Shown here: positions 45,713 through 64,000 of the stretch, piece after piece
Layout of the letters: each line of letters opens with the position of its first letter
Position numbering within the stretch: the stretch's first letter is position 1
NCBI GenBank assembly: GCA_007922195.1
Contig: ML681963.1
Location: 55,086,069 to 55,150,068 of the forward strand
Source of the DNA: Podocnemis expansa
Lineage: Eukaryota; Chordata; Testudines; Podocnemididae
Length of the DNA: 64,000 nucleotides
Reading direction: 5' to 3'
Notes under the pieces: model-generated
What the model saw: only the letters and a program-made list of their open reading frames with translations
Databases searched by the model: none
What the model was told of the DNA's origin: nothing
Translations under genes and position numbers: made by a program

Positions 45713-47545
45713 CACACAGTGGGGTAGACTAGACAGCAGTGGAGGGGAACAAACTTATTTTGTTTGGAGAGAGAAAATCCTTAATATGGAAATAGTAGGG
45801 AAATTTGTCTTCCTTCTAAAAATCAAAATCTGTGCAAGTGAACTTAGGTGCCTAGAAACCTTTTTGCATTTGTTTTGTAGCCTTTATTTGAAAAACGAAG
45901 CTGCATAGTTGCAATTAGCTGTTTAATAGTAGCAAGTTATAAACTTTCCTATTTTGAGTCATTTGCTATCTCAGAAACACAATCAAGAAAACAGGGGTTG
46001 GTGATTCTCTCTGAGTTAAATTTTGATTTTAGGCTTAAGAATAAACATGAGGGGACCAGGGATGAAGCTGTGCTTTTCCTGTGACTTGTTTTGTAAGTGA
46101 GCTGCTTAACTGACAAGCAGGTTGAAGTAAATCCTTCTCACCCAGCAAATGTTTTAATGGGAAGCATAGTACAGCAGATTCTGAGATCTTGGTTTGGGTA
46201 ATGCAGGAAGAATGCCTTGTATTAGTAGAAATCTTCTGGAAATAGCCATCCATATTTTCTTTTAATATTGCTTATTTATGTACAAAAGTGAAATATTGCC
46301 CAGGTTCCATCAAAATCAATAGATGAACAACTCTTTCTGGGCAGGCTATTGTTGACTCCTACCTCCTGATTATATTGCCTTCATGCTAGTGTTGCTACTT
46401 GTTCTCTGGCTCTTTCTGAGAAGTTTCATTGAACTCATTTAGGGTGGAAGATCTTTCAGGGTTTTTAAAGTGAGTGTCGTGTGGTAGTGATGAATGGTCT
46501 TTCTCTGCTGATTAACACACCACTTGGTGACAGCTAACTGTGCCCCCTTGATGCTTTTGTATAGCAGCTGGTTTTTCCCTCAAAGCCCATTTATAGTTTT
46601 CTCAGAGTCTTAACTTCATTTTTTTTTAAGGACAGGGTATGTGGAGGGGAGGAAGTTTATTATACAAACTCTGCTGGGTAAAGAAACTTCTTTTTGTCTC
46701 TTTCCAATTCCAGTGGCCCACTTTTTTTTTTTTTTTTTTTTTTGATGGAGCATTTGGAGAGGATTTAAATTGACATGTTAATTTCATGCCCTCCTAAACA
46801 TGATGGGTTCTCACCCATCAGGCAGCTGTTGGTCAAATGGGTATGTGTTGGCCAGCTGTTATGATAAATATATAAACAAAGCGCATTTCATCACTAATAA
46901 CCCCAAGTGGATTTTTACTGTGACTCCAGTTGCATGCCTCCCCTCTCTGCAACCTTTCCTGAAGATGCTCATGGGAGGCTCTTTTTTCATGTGTGAAAAG
47001 ATATAGGGACGGAGTGCTGGTGTGAAGTTAGCAAAGCTCTCCTATTGCACCTCTATCTAAATGGCTCTGGGGCGCTGCTTTTGTGTGTGAGTCTGCGATT
47101 CCTCCCCGTCTGCTGAATTTATAATGGCAGGCAGATTTCATACTACTCACTGAACGCATTGTGCTCCTGCAAAAACCCCAGCCCCTGTCCAGGCGTTCTC
47201 ATTTACATGACAAAATGGGAGTTTCTGCAGTTTTGCCATGGAGAGTGGAGGTATGCGGAGAGAACCCCTGTCTCCAGGCAGACAGATCACTCCTAACAAG
47301 CTTCCCTCTTCCAGCGCAAAACTTAGACATTCCACTGCTGCTTCCTTCCCATGCATGTGCACCGTTCATGGCTGGTCTGAGCCATTCAGATTGGCTATGT
47401 TCAGCATCTTGTTCAGCTGTCCTGCACACTTGCATAGGGATGGCTCTAAAGAAGGGAAGAGAGACAAGACTTAGCAAATATAAATTGGAGTCTGCAGATG
47501 CTCAGCAAGTCCAAAGGTACAACCTCCAAATTGCACAAATATTCA
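45713..47545. other. Non-coding stretch upstream of AGO1 exon 2
   Basis: Apart from the poly-T run, 45713-47545 shows no repeats and no supported exon. A weak candidate for an alternative AGO1 first exon lies at 47238-47250 and is treated as a finding only. Confidence 0.45.
46722..46744 (+). repeat. Poly-T tract of about 22
   Basis: An uninterrupted T run. No clear SINE or LINE body abuts it. Confidence 0.85.
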
Positions 47546-47671
47546 TCAAGCAGTTGTGTGGCACTTTAAGACTAACAGATTTATTTTAAATAAATGTGTT
47601 AGTCTTAGTGCCACACACCTGCTTGTTGTTTTTTTTTACTGGACTAGACTAACACGACTATCCCTTCTGAA
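47546..47671 (-). mobile_element. Snap-back MITE-like repeat, copy 4
   Basis: CAGTTGTGTGGCACTTTAAG at the left and TTAGTGCCACACACCTGCTT at the right form the hairpin. The outer segment GACTAACACGACTATCCCTT lies on the right, as in copy 2. Confidence 0.65.
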
Positions 47672-48297
47672 ATTGACAGATATTCATGCCAAATACTGTT
47701 GCTGGCCAGGGATGCCTTAGCTGCTGGTTTAATAGAGTTCTCTTCCTTTAGACTTGAATTTGCTGGAGGTTGCTTCCTTGCCACTGCTCGTGGGCTTGGT
47801 CAAGCTAGCCAATGTCTAATAAAAACTGTCTCACTATTTGCTCTCTATATTCCCTTTTGAACCTCCAAATTTCCAGCTGGCACTTGGTGGGGCTTGGTGT
47901 AGAATAACCATTCCTTCCTTATTACACTAGGTGCTGTACAAACATAAGGAGTTATGGCAGCTTTTCACTGGGTGATCTTAAAGCACTTTGGAGAGGGAAA
48001 ATAATTGTGGCTGTGTCTCCATGTTTTGCTGAAGGAGCTCAGGGAGGGGTGCGAGGTGACTTGCCAATATTCACCCCACAGCTCCATGAACAGAACTTCC
48101 ATTTTCTGACTGTGCTGTCTCTAAAGGGCTGGATTTATATTCTTTGAAGGATAGCTGATTAATCTGAACATTGACTTTAACCTTGCTCTCTAGTGTAGGG
48201 GTGTACAGGTCTCACATAGCGTCCAGCTATGCACGTCTACACTGCACTTAGTGCGTTGCAGTGCATGGCTGTCCCCTCATAGTGCTTAGTGAAGACA

Positions 48298-48861
48298 CAG
48301 AGGTCAACAACCCAAAAGATAAGAAGAGCCATTTTTAAAAACTCCTTCAATTACTGAAAAAATAAGCAAGGAGTCCCATGGCACTTAAAGACTAATGAAT
48401 TTGTTTATCGCATAAGCTTTTGTGGGAGAAAATCCCACTATAAACTTGTTAATCTTTAAGTGCTACAGGACTCCTTGCGTGTTTTGCTGAGCTATTCAGT
48501 TACTGAGTGTTTCAAGAGCTGCAGTGGGTGTGGCGTCGTGATGGGCTCTGGGCCAGGACTCCTGCAGCAGGGTCCCTTGGCGGGGAGGGAGGAGAACCAG
48601 GAGCAGCCACCCCACATGATCCCCCAGAGAAGGTGGAGCCCAGAACCAGGAGCAGGCATCCCACAGGGATCTAAAGTGACAGGGTGGAGCCCAGAACCTG
48701 GAGCACACTGCCTCCAGGGTTCCCTGTTGGCAAGGGGGTCTGGGAGTCAGGAGCAGGCTGTCCACAGGGTCCCCCAGTTTGGGGTAGCAGACAGCCTGCA
48801 GCCACAAGGGGGCAGCCAAAGAGCTGCATGTGGCTCTGGAGCCACAGGTTGCAGACCCCTG
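48298..48861. mobile_element. hAT element, host of a nested MITE
   Basis: The ends CAGAGGTCAACAACCC and GGTTGCAGACCCCTG are inverted repeats. The interior shares AAGAGCCATTTTTAAAA and AGAGCTGCAGTGGGTGT with the element at 13085. It is split by the MITE at 48359-48486. Confidence 0.7.
48359..48486 (+). mobile_element. Snap-back MITE-like repeat, copy 5 (nested)
   Basis: AAGGAGTCCCATGGCACTTA and TAAGTGCTACAGGACTCCTT flank GACTAAT and GGGAGAAAATCCCACT. TTCAATTACTG before it and TTCAGTTACTG after it look like a target duplication within the hAT element. Confidence 0.7.
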
Positions 48862-48904
48862 CACTAACCTAATGGAAGAGCTTCTCCTGCCAGCAGTGTT
48901 AGAT

Positions 48905-48966
48905 ATTATAGAATAGAATCATAGGGTTGGAAGGGACCTCATGAGATCATCGAGTCCAACCCCCTG
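48905..48966 (-). mobile_element. CR1 3' end fragment
   Basis: GAATCATAGGGTTGGAAGGG, ACCTCATGAGATCATCGAGT and CCAACCCCCTG are the antisense CR1 terminus, truncated to about 60 bp and joined directly to a tRNA-like segment. Confidence 0.75.
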
Positions 48967-49025
48967 GAGCTTGAACCCAGGACCTGCTGCACACTAAGCA
49001 GAGGTGCTAGCCACTACACTATTTG
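48967..49025 (-). mobile_element. tRNA-derived SINE head (antisense)
   Basis: CTTGAACCCAGGACCTGC, AAGCAGAGGTGCTAGCCACT and ACACTATTTGG read, on the minus strand, as a tRNA-like promoter region with A-box-like TGGCTAGCACCTC and B-box-like GGGTTCAAG. It is a SINE piece and not a functional tRNA. Confidence 0.5.
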
Positions 49026-52000
49026 GAAGAGTGTAGTTGTTCTACCGCCCTAAGAGGCTGCAACTGGAGAAGCCCTTACATCAACATGGCATTTTCTACA
49101 CCGCAGGATTTCCCACACCTCTGTGTGCCAAAGCTGTGCAGACATAAATGGGTAGTGTAGACCCCTCTGAGCACTTTAACTTCCTCAGGTCTGACAGAAG
49201 TCTCATAGTCTAGCTTTCTCGACTTACAAAATCACGCTTTCCACCACTGTGGGTACCAGCTCTCCTGCAAGGATGTCAGATTTAATTATGTTGTGGTCTC
49301 TGTTGCTTAGTGGTTCAAGCTGTAATTCTTGAGACAAATCCTGTTGTCACATAAAACTAACTGCTTAATCCATTGCATTAATTCACAGGCTTAATTAATG
49401 GTGAGGCTTAATGTTCATAAAGCATTTTCAGCTCCTTGGATGGAATGTTTCATATGTGTAGCGTTGTTTATTAGCCATCTATATGGCACTGGGTTTGCAG
49501 TGCCTTGACGCCATGCAAACCTTGAGAGCCATTTTTAGCCCTTGTGTTGCTTTGTCTTCTTAATGAGATGGCTCTGGAAAGGCTCCTCTTCTTTGAGGGG
49601 CAAGATTTGCTTTAATCACAAAAGCAGCAACTACCATTAACTTCAAGGGGAGCTGCTGACTAGGTAACTGACAGTGGATTACAGGTGACCAGTGGGGACA
49701 AGAGAAGGAAGGAAGGTGCTGGCCAAATTCGTACTTGAGGAAACAGATAACATTTTGGTTCTTTTGTTCTATGTTCACAGCTGCAGTCTATTCATTTTAG
49801 TTTGTTCTGTGAAAGTCTGAACCGAAGCTGCTCCAGCAGGCACTGTGTGGATCTGATGTAGTATGTGCTGCCTGCCCATTTGCTCTGTTTCCTTTGTGGA
49901 TGTGAAGCCCTGCATTTGTTCTTTCCCTGCAGGACAGACTTCTCAGTAGCTCTCCTCACCTTAGGAACTCTTCTGTTGTTGGGATTCCAAGCAAAGCATA
50001 CACTGCCTGTCTGCAGCCCTGGGCCTGCCTTTGTTCAGAGAGCTCCTAACTGGGGACTGAGAATGGGATCTGTCTTGGAGTCTGTCTATAATGGTAGTTC
50101 TTGACCAGTTTTCATTTTTGAACACCTAACAATTTGAAATGGAGGTCTAGGACCTCTGGAACTCTTAGACATAGTCTGGATGCCCCGGAGACAGTAGGTT
50201 GAGAAACAGTGCCGTGTAACATTTGAACAAAAATTTCCTGAGTCTTTTTGCAGCTGTGCTGCTGGCATGCAGAGTGGCACTGGGCAAGTCATGTCCCACT
50301 CTATGCTTCTGTCCTCTTGTGTTCAATGAAAGTAATGACTACCTCTTGGAGAGAGGGTGGTGAGGCTTAATTCCTGGTCGTAAAATGCTCTGAGATCCTC
50401 CAGTGACAGGTGCCAGAGGAAGGCAGGGTGTTAATCGGTGGAAGCTCTGTCTTTCCGAAACAGAGACTATCACTGGTATCCAATGGATTGCAGAGATTCA
50501 TACTAGGAATTGTAAACTATGGCATGTACTTGCTTTTAAAGAATTACTTTAATGTCATTTCCTGGAGGGGAACTGCAGGAGATTCCCCCCAACCCTCCTG
50601 AAGTTTTGCATGAGAATTTAGCAGAGCTTCATGGAAAGCAACAGCATGGAAGTATGATCTTAAAATCAGATTAAATGGGACTGTTGGGCTTTATCAGCCA
50701 CAGAGAATTTAGTCTGCTAAAGCCAGCAGTTGCCGTGTAACAGCACTGGTGCTGCTGAATGAAAGTAGGGTCCCTGAGTTTGATTCCTTACTCTGCTGCT
50801 CCTGCACCAAAGGTCCCCAGGAGATAGTTTCCTGTCTATAAAATGACAGTACTTAATTTTCCTCCTGTGACATAGTTTATAAAGTTTCAGTTTCTCCAGT
50901 GACAAGCTCTATGAAAAGGCAAAGTGTAATCTTTCAGCAGGTACAAAGGCGTTACCTGTGTATTTCTGAAAACTGCAGCACTTCTCTGAAGTTTGTGATC
51001 CCTTCAGTTTTGAAACTGTAATTTAGTAAGATAGTACGGGGAAGAAAAGGGGCCTTGTTAGAGTTATTGAGCATGCTGGCATTTTCAAAGTTCAAACTAT
51101 TTGTAAAGATGTGTGTGCATTTGAAAAATGAGATTCCATTGCTGTTTGAGAAGCAAATTTCAAATTCACATTGCTCTTGTGTTTCTGAGGTTTTCAGCTC
51201 AAATTGAAGCTTGGATTTCAGTAGAACCCGAGACTAGCTTTTGGTTAATATGAGTAAGGGGATGAGGGGCAGAGGCTGGAGCTAAGAGCACTGTGCCCTA
51301 CAGCTCTTGAATTGAACTGGCGGCTCCAGGTCTGTATCCAGTTGACACAGACAGTGGTTGATCCTCCAGATGGAGAGTTCTGACCGTCCTGTGCGTTGTG
51401 GTTTCTTACAGCTAGCTACAAACTGAACCAGACTGTGGGGAAACAAATGGGGAAGCAGACGGAATGAGGCTGCTGGGTGAAGATTAGCCAGGGGAAAAGG
51501 CAGGGAGTAAAGTGGACAGATGATCTGTGAGTGTAGCCGGGGGGGAGGAATCATGTTCACATTATTTCATGTAATATTTTATGTCTAGCAGCCAGGGATG
51601 CTGATTCTTCTAGTGTGTTCCTATTGCTGCCCATATTGGAGGGTCTGGGTGCACATTGTGTAAATCAACAGCAATAGTGAAGTCCTTGGTGAGACTTGTG
51701 GGATCTCTAGTCTAGTGTGTCTTCCTCCATGGGGTTAAATGCCACTTGTAGTTGGGATTTAGTTTTGAGGGGGTGGCCTTATTTTTGCATGTTATTAAAT
51801 CCCTTTTGGGGGGATGGTTGAGGCTTTGGGGCAGAAAGGAGGCTCTTTTTTTTAATCCATTGTTGCTTTTTTAAACAACATTTCTTGGTTTTTTTGTCAG
51901 TCTGTGCATTTGACAGCACTGCCTGGAGATGCTGTCTCCCTGGCTGTGGCTGGTTATTCTTTTTAGCACACCAAAGTTCAAGAAAAATGTTTTCTTCCTG

Positions 52001-52415
52001 AGTAAAAAGGAAAATTTCATTTATTGGGATTTAGCGCTCCTCTGACACTTGATGCCTTTGACAATGAATTTAAAAGCAGAACAGTTAATACATGTCAATA
52101 TCAAAAGAAGACAGGGAGCATCCCTGCAAAATTTAACTGTCTCAAAACCATGTAGCACAGACTACATAGGAAAATTCCTGCTTTTCTTAAATTTCTCCAC
52201 TGTGGTGGTGACATGGAAGGATATAGGGAAACTGCTTTACGTTCAAATCACCTTTCACTTCTCTGGGTGCCAGGTTGGCAGCACATATTTAGGATTGATG
52301 CAGTTAATGTGTCTGAATAAATCAGCCTGTAACTTAGCAAAAATCTGCCTGAACTCGTTTCCTCCTACCGTGAAGAGTTACTGCTTGTGGCAACATTCTT
52401 ACCTAACTTCAAGTA
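49026..52415. other. Non-coding stretch upstream of AGO1 exon 2
   Basis: No exon supported. Contains MIR-like fragments at about 50258-50405 and 50745-50900. Otherwise unremarkable unique sequence. Confidence 0.5.
50258..50405 (+). mobile_element. MIR-like SINE fragment
   Basis: CACTGGGCAAGTCATGTCCC, TGCTTCTGTCC, GGTGAGGCTTAATTCCTGG and AATGCTCTGAGATCCTC follow the core-to-tail order of a MIR SINE. The head is missing. Confidence 0.55.
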
Positions 52416-52423
52416 GTGAAGAT

Positions 52424-52588
52424 CAATGTTCCCTCTAATTACTCATAGACCGTGTGCACAAACAATTTCTTTGTGTGCGCAAAAACATTTCTTTGTGAGC
52501 ACCAATATTAGCACTATTGGATTTTTTTGTGCGCAGGTTTCATGAGCTGTGTGCATGCGCACACGCGCACAGCTTAGAGGGAACAGTG
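52424..52588. mobile_element. Small hAT element with perfect 8-bp target duplication
   Basis: 165 bp with ends CAATGTTCCCTCTAATTACT and CTTAGAGGGAACAGTG, flanked by exact GTGAAGAT copies at 52416-52423 and 52589-52596. The interior matches the element at 32812. An 8-bp duplication and CA...TG ends support the hAT superfamily. Confidence 0.85.
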
Positions 52589-52599
52589 GTGAAGATACA

Positions 52600-55500
52600 A
52601 AAAACTAGCCACCAGAGAGTGTGAGCTGATCGATAGTCTCTCAGTTGTGCAGGTTCAACTAGCTAATGATGTTGCAGGATGGCCAGGGAATCTGTGCCGG
52701 TATTTTATGTCTTATATGGTAAATGTGAGTGTCTCTGCTGGTTTTTTCAGTGGAGAGTGCTCCTCATTTGGGTAATACCTTTTCCTAGTGTGCCCTACCT
52801 CAAACCTTATTAGTAGCTAAGGAGTGATTATCTTTTATGCATGGTCACTTGAGACCCTACTTCACTTGTTTGCTACTGGCCTGCTGAGGACAGCTGTATT
52901 TCTGAGTGCACAAGTTCAAATTGGGGTTGCCTGGATTCTAAGCCCAGTTTTCCACTGGATTCTGTATAGCCTTAGGCCAGTCGGATTAAATTCTGTTTTT
53001 GATGGGGAACGTTGGTAACGTAGAGATGAGGAATTCAGTGTCTCCCATGAATGTATCAATGGCTGTGGGATGGTTTCTTTAACCTTTGACATTAGACTTG
53101 GCTGTGATGAGCAGATAAATGAAAAGCATAGATTGTGGGTTCACTGGAGTCTGTCTTAGACTCCTGCTGCACGCCAAGCATGCTGTTGAGTGCTAGTTAA
53201 GTAAGAGTTCCCAGAATGAGTCTCATTTCTGTTGCCTGGCTTGTCAGAGCAGGGTTCCTTCCCTGCTTGTAAATCAGGCTGGGCACAGAGTTGTGTGAGA
53301 GTGGGGCTAAAAGGTACCTGTCTGATTGGAGGGACAATAGCAAGCTCTGCTGTGGGGCACTACCTTGGGATTGCAAATGGAGCCTTCTCCACTATGACTC
53401 TGATGTGAGCTCTCTGTGACCTGGCTGGGAAACACCCCCAATATTATGTTTGCAAGAGCAAGCCCCAGGTTAGATGTTTGGTTTCAAGTAAATATTCACC
53501 CTGAGGTTTGAAAAAGTGAAGAGAGAGGAACATGCCTGGAGTTAAACACCTTTAGTTTTGTTTTTTTTTCACCTGCAAAATGTTGCAAATGCCCTATGCT
53601 CCAAAACCCCCCAAGTGACATGGAAAGGTATGCATCAGTCCCCTTCACTTTGCTATACAAGTTCCTCTGACCTCTGTCCAGAGCTATGAGGTGAGGGGTT
53701 GAGGGTGGATCAAAGCAGTTAATGTGGCCAATAACTCTTGTGCATTCCTTCTGCCGCTGATGGGGGTCTTCTGCCCTTCTTGTCTGTTAAATTAAGGGGT
53801 TTTGCTCTGCCGATTTGCCCTTAATTCTCTAGAGCTAACACCACCGCTTACTATTTACCATTCAGAATTTGAAGAATCATTGTTGGTAATTACTGCTGTT
53901 TATCAGTAGTTATCAGTGTTAGTAATATTTTTGTATTTATTTATTCATTCATTTGAGGACTCCAGTAACTCAACCAGAGGTTACAGGGTCTATTGCAGAA
54001 GTTGGTGGGGCAGGTTCTGTGGCCTGTGATGCGTAAGACATCATGCTAGATTAGTGGTTTTTAACCAGGGATTCACTGGGGTGCATCAGCTAGTCTGGAT
54101 ATTTGCCTAGTTTTACAATAGGCTATGTAAAAAGCACTTGCGAAGTCAATATGAACTTAAATTTCATATAGATGATGACTTGTTTATATTGCTCTATATT
54201 CTATATGCTGAAATGCATGTTCATTTATGTTCCAGTCAATTATTTTATAATTATACAGTGAAAGTGAGCAATTTGTCAAGACTACTGTGCTATGACAGTT
54301 TTGTATTTTTAAGTCAGCTTTTGTAAGCAAGCGGGTTTGAAGTGAAGCAAAACTTGGGATATGCAGGACAGGTTGAATTCTTGAAAGGGGCACAGTGATC
54401 TGGAAAGGCTGAGTCACTGTGGTGATGGTGATAGTGGTCTTTTCTGAGTCTTATTACTTACTGCTGCTAATAGTGTTCATTACTGCAGCACCTGAAGATT
54501 CCTGCTGTGCTAGGTGCTTTATAAACAGTTGTGCCAAGATACACTCTGTCCTGCAACGATTATTGATTTAGATACTTGTGTATCAGGGCTTCATTTGAAA
54601 GGAGAAGGGGAAAGGAGAGGCTTTGCTGATGTTCAAGTATAATCTATTCAGGGGCCTCCGAGCTTCCATCTCCATCTGCTTCCCACTTGGCAAGTGTCCA
54701 TGTCACATGCATTCCCCATGGCATTTGTTGTTCCTAGCGCCCCTCTCAGTAGCCATATCAGCAGAGAAGCTAAGGGAGGGAATGGACCATCCATCTGCCT
54801 ACAGGGCTGTCATCATAGTGCTCCTTGCTAGCAAAATACTGGCCCTTCGCTGCACCTCCACATGCCCAAGTGCCTTTGATGAGCCAGGTGCATGGCAATG
54901 CATACTCTGGTGTGGGCGCTGATGGGCTCAAGGAGTGAAAGGTGGGTGGCTTTCAATTTTTAGGCCATCTCTAAAAGTTTTGTTCCTGCTATGCCTTCTG
55001 TGTCTGTATGTGGTTTGGGGTAGTATCTCTGCTGTTTCAGGGTGCTGAAATATGCCACTCGTCAGGACAGTGTATAGAGATGCTTCTCTGGGACACTGGC
55101 ATTCAGTACGACTGATAAAACTTCCATTTGCTTTCAGGTTGTTGGAGAGTATCTTTGTTCTGTGTGAAAGTCACAGCAAATCCGTGCAGCAGCACCCTCC
55201 TGCTATGAAACAGGGTGCAGATGGCCTGCTTGAAAGCTGCTGGGATTGGTTTTTTTTTTGTTTTTTTTTTTCCCCAGTCCATCCAGTTAATTACTAATGG
55301 GACCACAGAACTTTCAGTTGCAAAGCCTGAAGCTTGCATGCTGCTCCCCTAGCAGGCCCTTTCCTAGCCTTCCACTGATGGCAAAGATGGATTTATTTAT
55401 GGGGCCCCACTTCTGTGTGGTTTGCTGAACGATGTCTCCTTCCAACTCATTCTGAGAACCCTCAGGGTTCCAGCCTCTCTGCTGGGGTGCATGGCTTGGG

Positions 55501-56120
55501 AGTTGACAGGTCCAAAGTCTATTTATAGGGCTGTCCTCCTAACAAAGCATTCCATTTGTCATAGCCCAGCCTGGATCGTGTTTAATGTTCCCATTGCTGC
55601 CTTGCAGCTGAGCAGACGTGCCTGGAGGCAGAACAACGGTTGGGCTTCTCTGCATTCTTTTGGTGGCAAGTGCCAGCTGATGGAGTGGCATCACCGGAGA
55701 TGTTAAGGGAAAGATTCCAACAGGAGAATTTCCTGCTGCGAATTAGGATGGGGTGGGTGGTGAAGTACCCTCCCTGCTGATATCAGAGTTACTAATTACA
55801 CGTGCTATAAACAGTCCATGAGCTTGTTGCCAGTGAAGTGGCTTATGGAAGGGGGTGATTCTTGGCAGACATGCAAGGTTGCGCTTGACGTTCCAGCCAC
55901 TGAGAAACATTGTCAGCAGGGCTTTGGGGCCATATTCTAGCTACTGCATGGAACTATGAGTTCTTTTGAGCAAAGTGTTTAAAAAAAAAAAAAAAAGTGT
56001 ATCGCTTGGGAAAATTTCTGGATGTTTTCATACTGTTTCAGATAGGTGGTGGATACGGCTGGACTGTGGGAGCCCAAGATAAGAGTTCCCTGGGTTTCTT
56101 GTTCAGTATGTTAAAGCAGA
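52600..56120. other. Non-coding stretch upstream of AGO1 exon 2
   Basis: No exon supported. A MIR-like fragment lies near 52890-52990, a TTTATTCATTC simple repeat near 53938, an old repeat fragment near 54460-54560 and an A16 run at 55981-55996. Confidence 0.5.
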
Positions 56121-56320
56121 GGTTGGGTTTCAAGTGTGATTGTGGGTGGGGCATGTGCCTGGGAGCCAGAACTCCCACCCTAGTTTTGTCACCAGCTCAG
56201 GTGATCCTGGACAAAGTTGCTATCCTTTGGTGCCTCAGTTTCCCCCATCTGCAGAACAGGGATATTTGCTTCTTGCATAGGGGGTTTGATGAGTGCAAGA
56301 TGCTCTGAAATGCATAAGTG
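56120..56320 (+). mobile_element. MIR-like SINE
   Basis: GGAGCCAGAACTCCCACCCT, GTGATCCTGGACAAAGTTGC, GGTGCCTCAGTTTCCCCCAT, CTGCAGAACAGGGATA and GATGCTCTGAAATGC follow MIR order in sense orientation. Confidence 0.7.
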
Positions 56321-56726
56321 AAAGGCATCCAGAAAGCAAGCAGTCACCTGAAGGCAACCTGACAGTGACTGGGCTTGGTACTGGTGGAGAATAGGAGCCC
56401 AGTGACCGGGGAAGGCTCTTCCACCTCTAACTGCTCTGATTCTAGTTCTGAGGCTGTGACCACCTCTTGCAGTGCTGTCACCTAAAAACTTCTGTAAAAA
56501 TAATTTGCAATCATGTGTTGTCTTGACCAGGCATGTGGAGAAACTGAAAGAGAAGAGAGAGAACAATGTACTAGAGAAAACAAATGTGTCTGCTCACAAC
56601 AAGAAGCTCCCCTGTGGCTTTTGTCTCCAAAAGCTATCGTGGAATTCTAACTTCATGATCTCTGGCTGCTTCTCTGGTGTGGTCTCCTCTGATCTTCTGA
56701 CCTTCCCAATGTCTCTTGTTCCCTAG

Positions 56727-64000
<7,274 letters not shown>

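Noticed and set aside
48967..49025. A functional tRNA gene
   Set aside because: Only promoter-like and TPsiC-like pieces are present and no full cloverleaf; it sits in a SINE context.

Overview
The window is vertebrate genomic DNA carrying two tandem, same-strand Argonaute genes: a complete AGO4 (70..21808) and the 5' part of AGO1 (56727..64000 and beyond). This is the head of the conserved AGO4-AGO1-AGO3 cluster, of which AGO3 would lie further right. Interspersed repeats suggest a sauropsid, most probably a turtle. They include CR1 LINE 3' ends (GGTTGGAAGGGACCTC type), MIR-like SINEs, many short hAT, mariner and palindromic MITE-like elements, and a decayed DIRS1-like retrotransposon. The species call is inference from repeat style, and a crocodilian is not excluded.

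AGO4 can be read exon by exon. Its 18 coding exons sum to 2586 nt, or 861 codons plus stop, with no frameshift. Exon 1 lies in a CpG-rich segment at the left edge, so the promoter is mostly outside the window, and intron 1 is about 6.7 kb. One intron (18816..19534) has a GC-AG instead of a GT-AG boundary. The PIWI domain has the changes expected of a non-slicing Argonaute. A long AU-rich 3' UTR with several AATAAA signals extends to about 25.66 kb.

From 25.7 to 56.7 kb no host protein-coding exon can be supported. This stretch holds a CR1 copy (27.1-27.7 kb), a DIRS1-like element of about 6 kb with inverted terminal repeats (29.46-35.47 kb, coding on the minus strand, broken by hAT and CR1 insertions), C-rich then G-rich tandem-repeat DNA around a 10-N assembly gap (38868..38877), a nested transposon stack (48.2-49.2 kb) and scattered SINE or LINE fragments. 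The short first coding exon of AGO1 is not visible and may be hidden at the gap.

AGO1 exons 2-7 and the start of exon 8 are intact. From exon 3 to exon 7 their sizes are identical to those of AGO4 (121, 182, 137, 135, 88 nt), a direct sign of the tandem duplication that made the cluster. Both products are cytoplasmic small-RNA-binding proteins of the RNA-induced silencing complex, using the N, PAZ, MID and PIWI domains to hold a guide RNA.

No new host system was found. The points most worth checking are the DIRS element, the GC-AG intron, the missing AGO1 exon 1 with its gap at a strand-composition flip, and the hAT and palindromic element families.
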